Shown here: positions 39,279 to 48,144 of the stretch, piece by piece | Layout of the letters: each line of letters starts with the position of its first letter | Position numbering within the stretch: position 1 is the first letter of the stretch | Assembly (NCBI RefSeq): GCF_900566085.1 | Contig: NZ_UPHT01000046.1 | Location: forward strand, 1-64,000 | Origin: Mycobacterium attenuatum | GTDB taxonomy: Bacteria > Actinomycetota > Actinomycetes > Mycobacteriales > Mycobacteriaceae | Length of the DNA: 64,000 nucleotides | Direction of reading: 5' to 3' | Notes under the pieces: generated by a model | What the model was told of the DNA's origin: nothing | The model's input: only the letters and a program-made list of their open reading frames with translations | The model's database searches: none | Made by a program: the position numbers and the translations under genes

Positions 39279-41204
39279 ATGGAGTTCTTGACGTTGCCGC
39301 CGGAGGTGAACTCCGCGCGGATTTTGCGCGGCCCCGGACCGGCGCCGCTGCGGGCCGCGGCGACGGCGTGGGCGACGCTGAGCGAAGATCTGGCCTCGAG
39401 CGCGACTGCGGTGTCGTCGGTGATTTCGGAGATTAGCGGTTCCGCGTGGCAGGGTCCGGCGGCGGCGGCGATGGCCGCGGCGGTGGCCCCGTACCCGGGC
39501 TGGCTGGGGGCCGCGGCGACGAGGGCGGCAGCGGCCGGTCGTCACGCCGCAACGGCGGCTGCCGCCTACGAGACGGCGCGGATTGCCACGGTGCCGCTGG
39601 AGATGCTGGCACAGAACCGGTCCCGCCTGGTGTCGCTGGTCGCAGCCGATGTCCTGGGGCTCAACGCGCCGGCGATCGCGGCCACCGAGGCCCACTACGA
39701 GCAGTTGTGGGCACAGGATGTGGGCGCGATGGCGGGCTACTACGCCGGTGCGTCGGCGGCCGTCGCGCAGCTGACACCGTGGCAGACGTTGCTATCGACC
39801 CTGGAGAGCCCGGTGCGCGGCATGAAGGCGGCCGAAGCCGCTGTCTCGGCGAGCAGCCCCAGCGCATCGACAGCGGCAACCGGTGTCACTTTGGTGATCG
39901 GCGGCAGCGGCTATCCGATTCCGTCGCAAAGCTATGTGAACACCGTGGTTGCCGACTACGTCACCCCCACCTTCCCGGGTTTTACCACGGCTAACGCGCA
40001 ATCTTTATACACGCCTGCGCAGTCGTATTGGATCACCGGCGTGAAGACGCTGACCGAAGACGCGTCGTGGGCTCAAGGCCTTACCATCCTGGACAACGCC
40101 ATCCACGCACAGCTGGCCGCCGGGAACAACGTTGCCGTTCAGGGCTTCTCGCAAGGCGCCGGCATTGCGTCGCTGGAAATGGCGAACCTGAAAGCCCAAG
40201 GGGTGCCGACGAGTTCGGTGAGTTTCTCGCTGATTGGTGATCCGATGAATCCTAACGGTGGCCTGTATTCCCGCTTCGACGGGCTGACGTTGGCGAGTAT
40301 GGGCAAATCCTTCCCCGGCGCGACACCGTCCAATGACTACCCGACCGTCATCTACACGATCGAGTACGACGGATTCGCCGATTTTCCGCAGTACCCGCTA
40401 AATTTGGTGGCCGACGCCAACGCCATGCTCGGCGCACTGTATGTGCACCCGCAGTATCCGGTGCTGACCCCGGCGCAGGTCGCTACGGCTGTGCAAATGC
40501 CGACGCAGGGGCCGACCACGACCACCTACTACATGATTCCCACCCAGAATCTGCCGCTGCTCGAACCGTTGCGTGCACTACCCCTGGGAAATGCGGTCGC
40601 CGATCTGATTCAACCGGATCTGAAGGTGATCGTGAACCTGGGTTACGGCAACCCCGACTACGGCTATTCGACGGGGCCGGCCAATGTGCCAACCCCGTTC
40701 GGGCTGTTCCCCGACGCCAGCCCGGGCGTTGTCGTCGCGGATTTGATCGATGGGACGAAGCAGGGGATCGGCGCTGCCGCAGCAGATCTCGGCACATGGC
40801 AGGCCCCGGCAGGAAACCCAGCGCCAAATCCCTTCGCGCTCAGCGACTTGACGCCGCCCACCGTCGCCGCACCCACGATCGACGGCATCATCCAGGGTCT
40901 GCAGACCGGGAACGCCAACCTCACCAACGTCGTCACCAGCGCGACGTCGTCGGCTTACGCGACCCTGCTTCCGACCGCAGATACGTTGAGCGCCATCCTC
41001 GTTTCCCTGCCGTCCTATGACGTCAACCTCTTCCTCGACGGCGTCAGGCAAGCACTCGACGGCGATCCCGCGGGCATCATCAATGCGATCGGCTATCCGA
41101 TTGCCGGCGACACGGGACTGCTCACATTCCTGAGCTTCTTCCTTGCGTACGCCTACTATGGCGCGGCCAAATCGATTGCCGGCGATTTCGCGTCGCTGAT
41201 CTGA
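39279..41204 (+). CDS. PPE protein with C-terminal PE-PPE serine-hydrolase domain
   Basis: 641 residues from the ATG at 39279 ([15 protein letters not shown]). Residues 1-175 are a PPE domain with [10 protein letters not shown] (Trp57) and [21 protein letters not shown]. From residue 203 ([13 protein letters not shown]) a PE-PPE alpha/beta hydrolase domain follows: the nucleophile elbow is GFSQGAG with Ser291, candidate acids are Asp364 or Asp368 in EYDGFADFP, and His390 lies in YVHPQYPVL. Such domains have esterase/lipase or cutinase-like activity on short to medium acyl chains, and the protein is probably cell-surface exposed after ESX export. It diverges from the catabolic operon. Confidence 0.92.
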   Translation: MEFLTLPPEVNSARILRGPGPAPLRAAATAWATLSEDLASSATAVSSVISEISGSAWQGPAAAAMAAAVAPYPGWLGAAATRAAAAGRHAATAAAAYETARIATVPLEMLAQNRSRLVSLVAADVLGLNAPAIAATEAHYEQLWAQDVGAMAGYYAGASAAVAQLTPWQTLLSTLESPVRGMKAAEAAVSASSPSASTAATGVTLVIGGSGYPIPSQSYVNTVVADYVTPTFPGFTTANAQSLYTPAQSYWITGVKTLTEDASWAQGLTILDNAIHAQLAAGNNVAVQGFSQGAGIASLEMANLKAQGVPTSSVSFSLIGDPMNPNGGLYSRFDGLTLASMGKSFPGATPSNDYPTVIYTIEYDGFADFPQYPLNLVADANAMLGALYVHPQYPVLTPAQVATAVQMPTQGPTTTTYYMIPTQNLPLLEPLRALPLGNAVADLIQPDLKVIVNLGYGNPDYGYSTGPANVPTPFGLFPDASPGVVVADLIDGTKQGIGAAAADLGTWQAPAGNPAPNPFALSDLTPPTVAAPTIDGIIQGLQTGNANLTNVVTSATSSAYATLLPTADTLSAILVSLPSYDVNLFLDGVRQALDGDPAGIINAIGYPIAGDTGLLTFLSFFLAYAYYGAAKSIAGDFASLI

Positions 41205-41213
41205 CGGTGCTCG

Positions 41214-42185
41214 CTAATCGCGGACACGCAACACGACTTTGCCTTTGGCGCTGCGATTCTCCAGCGATGCCACCGCGACGGCGGCCTGCTCCAGCGGGTA
41301 GACCACCGGCTCGGGGGGAGGCAGCTCGCCCGAGCTGAGCAGCCGCTCGAGTGCGGCCCACTGCTGCGACAACGCGTCGGGATGCTTTCCGGCCCAGGCG
41401 CCCCACCCGACACCGACTACGTCAATGTTGTTGAGTAGCAATCGGTTGACCTTCACCGTGGGAATTTCACCGCCGGTGAAGCCGATGACCAGTAGCCGTC
41501 CCGCGGGGGCAAGTGAGCGTAGCGAATCGGTGAACCGGTCGCCACCGACCGGGTCGACCACCACGTCGACGCCGCGACCGTCGGTCAGGGCCTTGACCGC
41601 ATCCTTGAATCCCTCGGCCAGCACCACATCGGTGGCTCCCGCCGCCGTCGCAATCGCGGCCTTCTCCTCGGTGCTGACCACCGCGATGGTGCGCGACGCC
41701 CCGAGTACCGGTGCCAGCCGCAGCGCCGACGTGCCGATGCCGCCCGCCGCGCCGTGCACCAGTACCGTTTCGCCGCGCTGCAACCGGCCGCGGACACTCA
41801 GGGCGAAGTACACCGTTAGGTCGTTGAACAGCAAGCCCGCTCCCGCCTCGAAGCTCACGTTGTCGGGCAGCTTGAACACCCGGTCGGGGGAGAGCACCGC
41901 GACCTCGGCCATGCCGCCGGTGAGCATCGTCAACCCGACAACCCGGTCGCCGGCACGCACGTGCGCATCCTGGGGCGCCGAGCGGACCACGCCGGCGATC
42001 TCGGCTCCGAGGACAAACGGCGGCTCCGGCCGGTACTGGTAGAGGCCACGGGTGAGCAACGCGTCCGGAAACGCCGCGCCGGCGGCGTACACGTCGACCA
42101 CGACACCCTCGCCGGCGGGTTCGTCGATCTCTGATATTTCCACCGCACCCGGCCCTTCGAGCCGTGTCACCCGTATTGCGCGCAT
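41214..42185 (-). CDS. fadB4: Zinc-independent quinone oxidoreductase-like MDR protein
   Basis: 323 residues from the ATG at 42185 (GGAGGTGGT lies just before it); the length and neighbourhood match M. tuberculosis FadB4. It is a medium-chain reductase of the quinone-oxidoreductase type: no zinc ligands, NADPH-binding motif VHGAAGGIGTSALRLAPVLGA and the YxxLTVYFALSVRGRL region. The original name implies beta-oxidation, but the fold suggests reduction of enones or quinones. Its stop lies nine bases from that of the PPE gene on the other strand. Confidence 0.9.
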   Translation of the reverse strand: MRAIRVTRLEGPGAVEISEIDEPAGEGVVVDVYAAGAAFPDALLTRGLYQYRPEPPFVLGAEIAGVVRSAPQDAHVRAGDRVVGLTMLTGGMAEVAVLSPDRVFKLPDNVSFEAGAGLLFNDLTVYFALSVRGRLQRGETVLVHGAAGGIGTSALRLAPVLGASRTIAVVSTEEKAAIATAAGATDVVLAEGFKDAVKALTDGRGVDVVVDPVGGDRFTDSLRSLAPAGRLLVIGFTGGEIPTVKVNRLLLNNIDVVGVGWGAWAGKHPDALSQQWAALERLLSSGELPPPEPVVYPLEQAAVAVASLENRSAKGKVVLRVRD

Positions 42186-42216
42186 ACCACCTCCGTTGTC
42201 AATTCCCGGACCCAAT

Positions 42217-43139
42217 CTAGAACCCGCCCGCTACCCGTACCACGGCCCGGCCGGTGAATGCGCCGGCCCGCACCTGATCGACCACGTCGACCACGTCTTT
42301 GATGTCGACCTCGGTGGTGATGTCGGCCAGGTGACGCGGCCGAAGCGAATCGCCGAGGCGTGCCCACAGCTGACGGCGCGCCGCCGGTGAGGCCGCTGGC
42401 GGCCACCGCCCCGCCGTAGTCGGCGGCGCTGAGCACATCGGCCAGCGTCGCGCCGCCCACGCAGTCCACCGCGGCTGCCCAGCGTGCGGTGGTCAATGGC
42501 CGCGGTTTCGCGTCCGGGTCGGTGGGCAGCCTGCCGATAACCTCAATGGCACCAAGTGTTTTCAGCAGTTCGGCGGCCTGGGGTTCGCCGGTCGAGGCCA
42601 CCACCGGGTAGCCCGCAGCCGCCAGCAGGTCGACGCTGACCGAGCCGACGCCACCGGATGCGCCGGTGACAACGACGGCACCGGCCTCAGCTGCGATGCC
42701 CCAGTTGATCAGCGCCGGCACACTCATCGCGGCGGTGAATCCGGTGGTACCAATCGCCGCGCCGTCGTGCGGACTCAGCGCGCCGAGCGCCACCACCTGA
42801 TCTGCGGGCAGCCGCGCATAATCGGCATAGCCGCAGTGGTGGCCGGTACCGATCTGATAGCCGTGGGCCAACACCATGTCGCCGACGGCGAAGTCGGGCG
42901 ACTGCGAGTCGACGACCTCGCCGGTCAGATCGATGCCCGGAACGACGGGAAACAATGGGATAGGTGCGCACCACACCGCCGCGCGGCGTCAAGGCGAGCG
43001 CATCTTTGAAGTTGACGCTCGAATACAACACCCGGATGGTCACCTCGCCGGGCGGTAGGTCGGCCGTGGTCAACGTCTCCACCGTCGTGCTGATGCGGTC
43101 TGCATCCTGGCGTGCCACCAGCGCTTGAAACGTCTCCAT
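42217..43139 (-). pseudogene. Broken acrylyl-CoA reductase/YhdH-like MDR gene
   Basis: The reading starts METFQALVARQDADRI at 43139 and runs to VVRTYPI; near 42960 the frame shifts to give VVPGIDLTGEVVDSQSPDF and the intact GASGGVGSVSVDLLAAAG cofactor motif. After SGLTGG (about 42390) about 25-30 expected residues are missing and the frame changes again to ARLGDSLRPRHLADI and VRVAGGF. Two separate lesions make it a pseudogene. The intact ancestor belonged to the AcuI/YhdH family, which reduces acrylyl-CoA. It lies 31 bases upstream of fadB4 on the same strand. Confidence 0.8.
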
Positions 43140-43243
43140 GAGGTTGGACGCTAGTCGCGGCGCCGCGTGTCTTCGCTGCTCGCCCGCCAACCGCCAAGCG
43201 CCCGAGACCCGGACGATTGCTAGCCCAACTAGACTAAGTCCAG

Positions 43244-43249
43244 TAGACT
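43244..43249 (+). promoter_or_regulatory. Possible -10 element of a leaderless vapB transcript
   Basis: TAGACT at 43244-43249 ends eight bases before the vapB GTG, and no ribosome-binding site is present, so transcription may begin at or next to the start codon. The same hexamer occurs at 43230-43235; the 14-base spacing of the two copies could be part of a VapB-binding site. Confidence 0.4.
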
Positions 43250-43257
43250 GGTATCTT

Positions 43258-43488
43258 GTGCCAACCGTCAACATCCACGATGCGAAAACCCATCTGTCGC
43301 AACTGCTGGCCCGCGTCGAGAACGGGGAGACGATCACGATCGCTCGCGCCGGCAAGCCGGTCGCCGACCTGGTCCCGCACCTACGTACCGACATCGCCTT
43401 CGGCGGCCTGGCCGGGCGGCTGCATTACGACGCAAATCACTTCGACGACACCGATAGCGATCTCAATGCGTTGTTTGGCATCGAATGA
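43258..43488 (+). CDS. vapB: Antitoxin of a VapBC pair, Phd/YefM fold
   Basis: 76 residues from a GTG. The DNA-binding part reads VNIHDAKTHLSQLLARVENGE followed by ITIARAGKPVADLVPHL, typical of Phd-type antitoxins (called VapB when paired with PIN toxins). The C-terminal third is acidic (FDDTDSDLNALFGIE) and should fit into the toxin active site. It overlaps vapC by ATGA, the usual arrangement for coupled production. Related in sequence to the broken antitoxin at 518-760. Confidence 0.9.
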   Translation: MPTVNIHDAKTHLSQLLARVENGETITIARAGKPVADLVPHLRTDIAFGGLAGRLHYDANHFDDTDSDLNALFGIE

Positions 43489-43868
43489 GCGGCCTGTTGC
43501 TCGACACCCATGTCCTACTCTGGCTGCTCGACGACAATCGGCGATTAGGCGCCCGGGCGCGCGACCGGATCGCGGGAAGCGCCGCGGTCTATGTCTCCGC
43601 GGCGAGCGCCTGGGAACTCGCCATCAAGGCGGCTGTTGGCAAGATTGCGCTGCCCGACGACTTGGACGACGCGATCGACCGGTCCGGTCTGCGGGATCTG
43701 CCCGTAGCACGTCGCCACACCCTGGCGTCCGACCTCACCGCGCTGGCCCACAAGGACCCATTCGACGCGGTCCTGGCGGCCCAGGCGAGGGTGGAGCGGC
43801 TCACGCTCGTCACGGCCGACGCGAAGCTGTTGACGGCACTGCCCGACGCCGTCGACGCCAGAATCTGA
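43485..43868 (+). CDS. vapC: VapC toxin, PIN-domain ribonuclease
   Basis: 127 residues. The acidic catalytic set of PIN domains is intact: Asp7 in LLLDTHVLLW, Glu44 in SAWELAIKAAVGKI, Asp91 and Asp94 in HKDPFDAVLAAQA, and Asp112 in TADAKLL. Such toxins cut tRNA or rRNA when freed from the antitoxin. The WELAIK and DPFDRxLAAQA patterns place it with the VapC group that pairs with Phd-like antitoxins. Expected to be functional. Confidence 0.92.
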   Translation: MSGLLLDTHVLLWLLDDNRRLGARARDRIAGSAAVYVSAASAWELAIKAAVGKIALPDDLDDAIDRSGLRDLPVARRHTLASDLTALAHKDPFDAVLAAQARVERLTLVTADAKLLTALPDAVDARI

Positions 43869-43987
43869 CCGCGACGTTGAGGCTTACGAGTGACCAAATG
43901 TACCGCCGCGCGGTCGGCGCAGGACGTGGCCTTGGTCGATCTCGAGCTCGACGGGACCCGTGAGCAGTTGAACGAAGTTGTCGGCTG

Positions 43988-44524
43988 ATGCCCCAACATG
44001 TCCGTTCTGCCGACGCCGCCGACGCTGCGGCCTGCCTCGCCGTGTACCGGCCGTATGTGCTGGACACGGCGATCACCTTCGAGACGGAAGTGCCGACGGT
44101 CGAGGAGATGGCCGCCCGTATCGTCGCTGCCCGCCTCACGCACGAATGGCTGGCGCTCGAGGTTGCCGGAGACGTCGCCGGTTATGCCTATGCGCAGCAA
44201 TTCAATCCGCGTGCCGCCTACCGGTGGTCCGTCGAGACGAGCGTATATGTGGCGCGCGACCAGGGGCGCATGGGAGGCGGGCGAAAGCTCTACGCCGAAT
44301 TGCTCAGTAGGCTCGCGGCGCGTGGTTTCCGGCGAGCATTCGCCGCCATTGCCCAACCCAACGACGCGAGCAATGCCCTGCACGAGGCCTTCGGGTTCCA
44401 GCCGGTGGGCCGATTACGGCGGGTCGGGTGGAAGCACGGGGCCTGGCACGACGTCCAGTGGTGGCAGCTGGACTTGGTTGCCTGCGAGGACGAGGTGGAC
44501 CCCCCGCGCGAAATCGTGCCCTGA
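43988..44524 (+). CDS. GNAT acetyltransferase, phosphinothricin-acetyltransferase-like
   Basis: 178 residues. The acetyl-CoA-binding loop is QGRMGGGRKLYAELLSRL (R-x-G-x-G-R), preceded by SVETSVYVARD and followed by FAAIAQPNDASNALHEAFGFQPVGRL, where the asparagine and GFxxxG elements are as in phosphinothricin (bialaphos) and methionine-sulfone acetyltransferases. The physiological substrate in such proteins is usually unknown, often an amino-acid derivative. It lies 119 bases after vapC; no shared operon is obvious. Confidence 0.85.
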   Translation: MPQHVRSADAADAAACLAVYRPYVLDTAITFETEVPTVEEMAARIVAARLTHEWLALEVAGDVAGYAYAQQFNPRAAYRWSVETSVYVARDQGRMGGGRKLYAELLSRLAARGFRRAFAAIAQPNDASNALHEAFGFQPVGRLRRVGWKHGAWHDVQWWQLDLVACEDEVDPPREIVP

Positions 44525-44573
44525 GATCCGGCGTCGTAGGGGCCGTCATGACCCGCGGCCTGGTCGCCACCTC

Positions 44574-45590
44574 TTAGTAGTCGTCGAGGATGCCGGCCCC
44601 GGCTAGCGTGGGCACGGTGTCTTCGCGGCGCAGCAATGACCGTCCCGCCGTCTTGAACTGCGCCAGCTTGCCGATGATGTGCTCGCCTTCCGGGGTATGG
44701 CCCCAGATGCTGATCCCCTGATGTGTCGTTGGCTCCCAGGTGTTTTCGTCTACCACAATGGGGTTCCAGCCGAGCTCCCATTCAAAACCCGAGGGCGTCA
44801 TCGCGTAATAGGACAGCTCGCGGTCGTTGGTGTGCTGACCGACACCCAGCGCCATGTGGAACCCGAGTTCCTTGACCCGCTGATAGGACGCGGTCATGTC
44901 GTCAAGTTCGGCGACCTGGACGTTGACATGCTGTACTCGGGTTCGAATCGGGTTGAGCGGCAACAGGTTCGTCGCGGCGATTGCCACCGAGTGGTGACGC
45001 TCGTTGACCCGCAGAAAGCGGATCTTGAACTTCAGGCCGCTGATCGTCTCGTCGATGTAGTCGCTGAGCCGGGCATCGAAGACGGTGTTGAAGTAACCGC
45101 GAACCTGATGCGGTTTCTTCGATGTGACGGCAACATGGCCGATGCCGCCGTCACCGGTGACGAAGCCGCCGTGCACCGCCATCCGCAGCGGCGTGGTGCC
45201 GCGTCGCGCCCGGGTGAAGATCTCCTGTGCCAGCCCGTTGGGCCCGGGAAACCGCGCCAGTCTTTCCACGCCGCGCAGCAGGGCTTGTTCGCCGGTGCCT
45301 TCGGCGATCGGAACACCGTGTCGCCGTACTCGACCGACGATCTCGTCGAAGGTATGGTGGTCGTCGAGTTGCCATCCCAGCGCCGTGACGTCTTCGGCCG
45401 GGCCGCGCTGCAGCAGGAACCGGCATTCGTTGTCGTCCAGGCGAAACCGGATCACGTCGGCCAACGCGTCGTCAAGATGCATTCCGATGGCGTCGCGTCC
45501 GAAGCGGCGCCAATCGTCAAACCTGTTCGTCTCGATGACGACGTAACCCAGATGCACATTGCCGAATACCGACACGGCTGGTGTGGTCAT
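44574..45590 (-). CDS. Type I extradiol ring-cleavage dioxygenase (VOC fold)
   Basis: 338 residues made of two vicinal-oxygen-chelate modules. The iron ligands are His152 in GIGHVAV, His221 in RVQHVNVQV and Glu272 in GFEWELGWN. The second-shell residue region NERHHSVAI is also conserved. Such enzymes, as BphC or HsaC, cut a catechol next to one hydroxyl to give a 2-hydroxy-6-oxo-dienoate. The adjacent C-C hydrolase and flavin monooxygenase genes, joined by four-base overlaps, form the matching upper pathway. Exact aromatic substrate not known. Confidence 0.9.
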   Translation of the reverse strand: MTTPAVSVFGNVHLGYVVIETNRFDDWRRFGRDAIGMHLDDALADVIRFRLDDNECRFLLQRGPAEDVTALGWQLDDHHTFDEIVGRVRRHGVPIAEGTGEQALLRGVERLARFPGPNGLAQEIFTRARRGTTPLRMAVHGGFVTGDGGIGHVAVTSKKPHQVRGYFNTVFDARLSDYIDETISGLKFKIRFLRVNERHHSVAIAATNLLPLNPIRTRVQHVNVQVAELDDMTASYQRVKELGFHMALGVGQHTNDRELSYYAMTPSGFEWELGWNPIVVDENTWEPTTHQGISIWGHTPEGEHIIGKLAQFKTAGRSLLRREDTVPTLAGAGILDDY

Positions 45591-46459
45591 GATGCGTACC
45601 CCGATCCGCTCGAAAGAAATTCACGCACAACGTGGTTGAAGAACTCGGCGCGTTCCCACTGCATCCAGTGGCCGGTGCGCGGGGTCATGATCAAATGCGC
45701 ATTGGGAAGCAGGTTCAGCAGCATTGGGCCGCCGGTCGGCCGGTTGACCTTGTCGTCGCGGCCCCACAGCACCAGGGTCGGAGTCATCAGATGCTTGAGC
45801 CGCTCGTCGCGGGTGAGGTCCATGCGCCACAGGGTGTGCAAAGCCTTCGGCCCGGACGGGCGCCGCAGCGGCGGATTCGCCACGACCTCGGGGTCGATGG
45901 AGGCGGTGTACCTCAGGTCGATCAGCTCATCGGGGATCGAGGCGCCGTCGTAGACCAGATAGTTGCGGATGAAGGCCTCCAGCTTGTCGCGGGTAGGCCC
46001 CTCGCCGGTGTAGTAGGCAAGCAGGCTCTTCAGCCCGGCGCTCGGGATACCGCGGGTCGTCCCGATCCCACCGGGTCCCATCAGCACCAGCTTGCCCACC
46101 CGTTGCGGCGTGTCGAGGGCGAGCCGCAACGCACACGAGCCGCCGTAGGAATTGCCGACCAGGTGTGCGGAGTCGATGCCGAGCTGGTCGAGGAGCCCGC
46201 GAATCATGTTGGCCAGGTAGCCGAATGGGTCGGTATGGTCGACGCTCTTGGCCGAGCGACCGTAACCGGGCATGTCGGGCACGATCACACGGAAATTGCG
46301 GCCGAGCGCATCGATGTTCCGGGAGTAATTGGATACCCCGGCGGCGCCGGGCCCGCCGCCGTGCAGCATCACCACGGCCGGCCCGCTGCCCGTCTCGGCG
46401 ACGAAGATTGGTTTGCCCGCGACCATGACGGTGCGCTCGGCAAGCATGCTTGCGGTCAT
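45587..46459 (-). CDS. Meta-cleavage C-C bond hydrolase (MhpC/HsaD/BphD type)
   Basis: 290 residues from the ATG at 46459. An alpha/beta hydrolase with HGGGPGAAGVSNY (oxyanion region, typical of meta-cleavage product hydrolases), nucleophile Ser104 in VGNSYGGSCAL, acid in LWGRDDKVNR and histidine in PRTGHWMQWE. It should split the ring-cleavage product from the dioxygenase encoded downstream, giving a carboxylic acid and 2-hydroxypenta-2,4-dienoate, the substrate of the hydratase at 48786. Overlaps both neighbours by ATGA. Confidence 0.9.
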   Translation of the reverse strand: MTASMLAERTVMVAGKPIFVAETGSGPAVVMLHGGGPGAAGVSNYSRNIDALGRNFRVIVPDMPGYGRSAKSVDHTDPFGYLANMIRGLLDQLGIDSAHLVGNSYGGSCALRLALDTPQRVGKLVLMGPGGIGTTRGIPSAGLKSLLAYYTGEGPTRDKLEAFIRNYLVYDGASIPDELIDLRYTASIDPEVVANPPLRRPSGPKALHTLWRMDLTRDERLKHLMTPTLVLWGRDDKVNRPTGGPMLLNLLPNAHLIMTPRTGHWMQWERAEFFNHVVREFLSSGSGYAS

Positions 46460-48042
46460 GCGTTGGCTCCGACCTTGCTGGAAGTTGTTACGGTGTTGGC
46501 TGCGAATCCGGCGGGCGGGGGCGGCAATGGCTGGCCGGATTGGGCTGCGGCGTAGATGAATCCGTCCGGGCGCAGCACCACCGCCGGCGCATCCTTGCTT
46601 TGCAGCCAGCGCAGCAAAGTGCCGTCGCGGTCGCGGATCGCTGCCGGGTCCGCACCATCCTGCGGACCGATCACCCGGATCGCCGGTACGCCGAGCTCGG
46701 TCCAGGCACGGGAACCCGAAGGCGCGTGACCGGTGTAGAGCAGTGCCCATCCGTCACCGAGCGCGTCGTCGAGACGCACGGCGGCGTCCTTGGTGTCGAC
46801 GACCCACGGTTGTGGGATCTGCCAGCCGGCCGCCCGATGGCCGGTCGCCAAGAAGCCGTCTTCGTAGCGCGCTTGGGGAACCCACATGAATTTCTGCAGT
46901 TGCGTCATCACTGCGGGTAGCCGCGTCAGCACGCGTCCGGCCCCATTGCGCAGCGCCGCAATAATTTTGTGGTGTTCGGTGATGATCCGGCCGACGAAGA
47001 CCGCGCGCCGGGTCACCTCGGTGACGTGCGGCTTGCGTTCGGCCTGGTAGGAGTCCAGCAGCGAGTCCGGCGCCTGCCCGCGCAGGACGGCGGCAAGCTT
47101 CCAGCACAGGTTGGCCGCGTCGCGCACACCCGCCGACATGCCCTGACCGATCCACGGCGGCATGGCATGCGCCGCATCGCCGGCCAGGAAGACGCGCCCC
47201 ACGCGCCAGCGGTCGGCGACCCGGACGTGGTGGCAGTAGACCACGGCGCGCAGGATCTCGACGTTATCCTCGGTGATGCCCTGGGCGTTGAGGACTTTCC
47301 AAATCTCTTCGTGCTGAACCAATTTCTGATCGTCCTCGCCGGCGCGGGCTGGAAACTCCCAGCGGTGGTGGCCAAGCGGGGTCGGGCAATCGACGGTGGG
47401 ACGCGCCGGATTGCAGTGGAACCGCAGGCGGTCGTGGGCGTCCCATTGCCGTTTCACCTTGGTATCGATGACGATCCAGCGTTCGGCGTAGGTACGTCCC
47501 GAGTAGCCGACACCCAGCTGTCCGCGGGTCGGTGACGAGCCTCCTTCGGCGGCAATGACATACGAGGCCTGGACACGTTTGAAGGTGTCGGCGCGCAGGT
47601 CGGCCAGCATCAGCTCGGCCGCATCGCCCTTGGGCGCCACGCGCAGACATTCGTGTTGCAGCAGCACCTCGACGTTCGGGAAGCGGTCCACCCCTTCGCG
47701 CAACACCTTGTCCACCGCGGGCTGATACAGGAACTGCTGCGGCGGATGCCCGGTGCCGTGAGACTCGATCGTGAGGTTGATGAAGGACCGGCCGTTGGCG
47801 TCGACAAACGAAATCGGCCGGTCCGGCAGCATGTCCTGCTGCAGGCGCTCGGCCAAGCCGACCGACTGCCAGATCCGCATGACCTCTTCATCGGTGGAAA
47901 TCGCGCGGGCCCGACCGTAGATATCCGGATCACGCTCAATAACAACAACGTTCAGTCCTAGCTGACCCAGCAGGTTGGCTGCGGTAGCCCCGGTCGGGCC
48001 GTAGCCGATCACTGCCACGTCGTAGATCGACGGCTCCTTCAT
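46456..48042 (-). CDS. FAD-dependent aromatic monooxygenase (MhpA-like)
   Basis: 528 residues from the ATG at 48042; AGGTG six bases upstream supports this over a GTG three codons earlier. Family A flavoprotein hydroxylase: GYGPTGATAANLLGQLG is the FAD-binding GxGxxG, and VFLAGDAAHAMPPWIGQGMSAGVRDAANL (the GD motif region AGDAAHAMPP) binds FAD ribityl. It resembles 3-(3-hydroxyphenyl)propionate hydroxylase in length and C-terminal thioredoxin-like tail. It should hydroxylate a phenol to the catechol used by the dioxygenase. First gene of the minus-strand half of the divergent pathway. Confidence 0.88.
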   Translation of the reverse strand: MKEPSIYDVAVIGYGPTGATAANLLGQLGLNVVVIERDPDIYGRARAISTDEEVMRIWQSVGLAERLQQDMLPDRPISFVDANGRSFINLTIESHGTGHPPQQFLYQPAVDKVLREGVDRFPNVEVLLQHECLRVAPKGDAAELMLADLRADTFKRVQASYVIAAEGGSSPTRGQLGVGYSGRTYAERWIVIDTKVKRQWDAHDRLRFHCNPARPTVDCPTPLGHHRWEFPARAGEDDQKLVQHEEIWKVLNAQGITEDNVEILRAVVYCHHVRVADRWRVGRVFLAGDAAHAMPPWIGQGMSAGVRDAANLCWKLAAVLRGQAPDSLLDSYQAERKPHVTEVTRRAVFVGRIITEHHKIIAALRNGAGRVLTRLPAVMTQLQKFMWVPQARYEDGFLATGHRAAGWQIPQPWVVDTKDAAVRLDDALGDGWALLYTGHAPSGSRAWTELGVPAIRVIGPQDGADPAAIRDRDGTLLRWLQSKDAPAVVLRPDGFIYAAAQSGQPLPPPPAGFAANTVTTSSKVGANA

Positions 48043-48080
48043 GGCTCTCACCTCTCCTGCCCGGCCACCGGGCTTGTTAT

Positions 48081-48114
48081 GTAGTGATCGCTACGGTAGT
48101 GTAGTGATCACTAC
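48081..48114. promoter_or_regulatory. Two tandem palindromic operators between the divergent pathway genes
   Basis: GTAGTGATCgCTAC at 48081-48094 (one mismatch) and GTAGTGATCACTAC at 48101-48114 (perfect, extended to a 16-base palindrome TGTAGTGA/TCACTACA). The centres are 20 bases apart, two helical turns, in the gap between the monooxygenase start and the tetR start. This is the pattern expected for a TetR protein that controls both directions. Confidence 0.8.
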
Positions 48115-48144
48115 ATAGTCAAGATCCGATATCAAGGAGATTCG

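Noticed and set aside
43869..43987. Short in-frame piece (VALVDLELDGTREQL) between vapC and the acetyltransferase
   Set aside because: Too short to assign to a family; possibly a remnant but no clear match.
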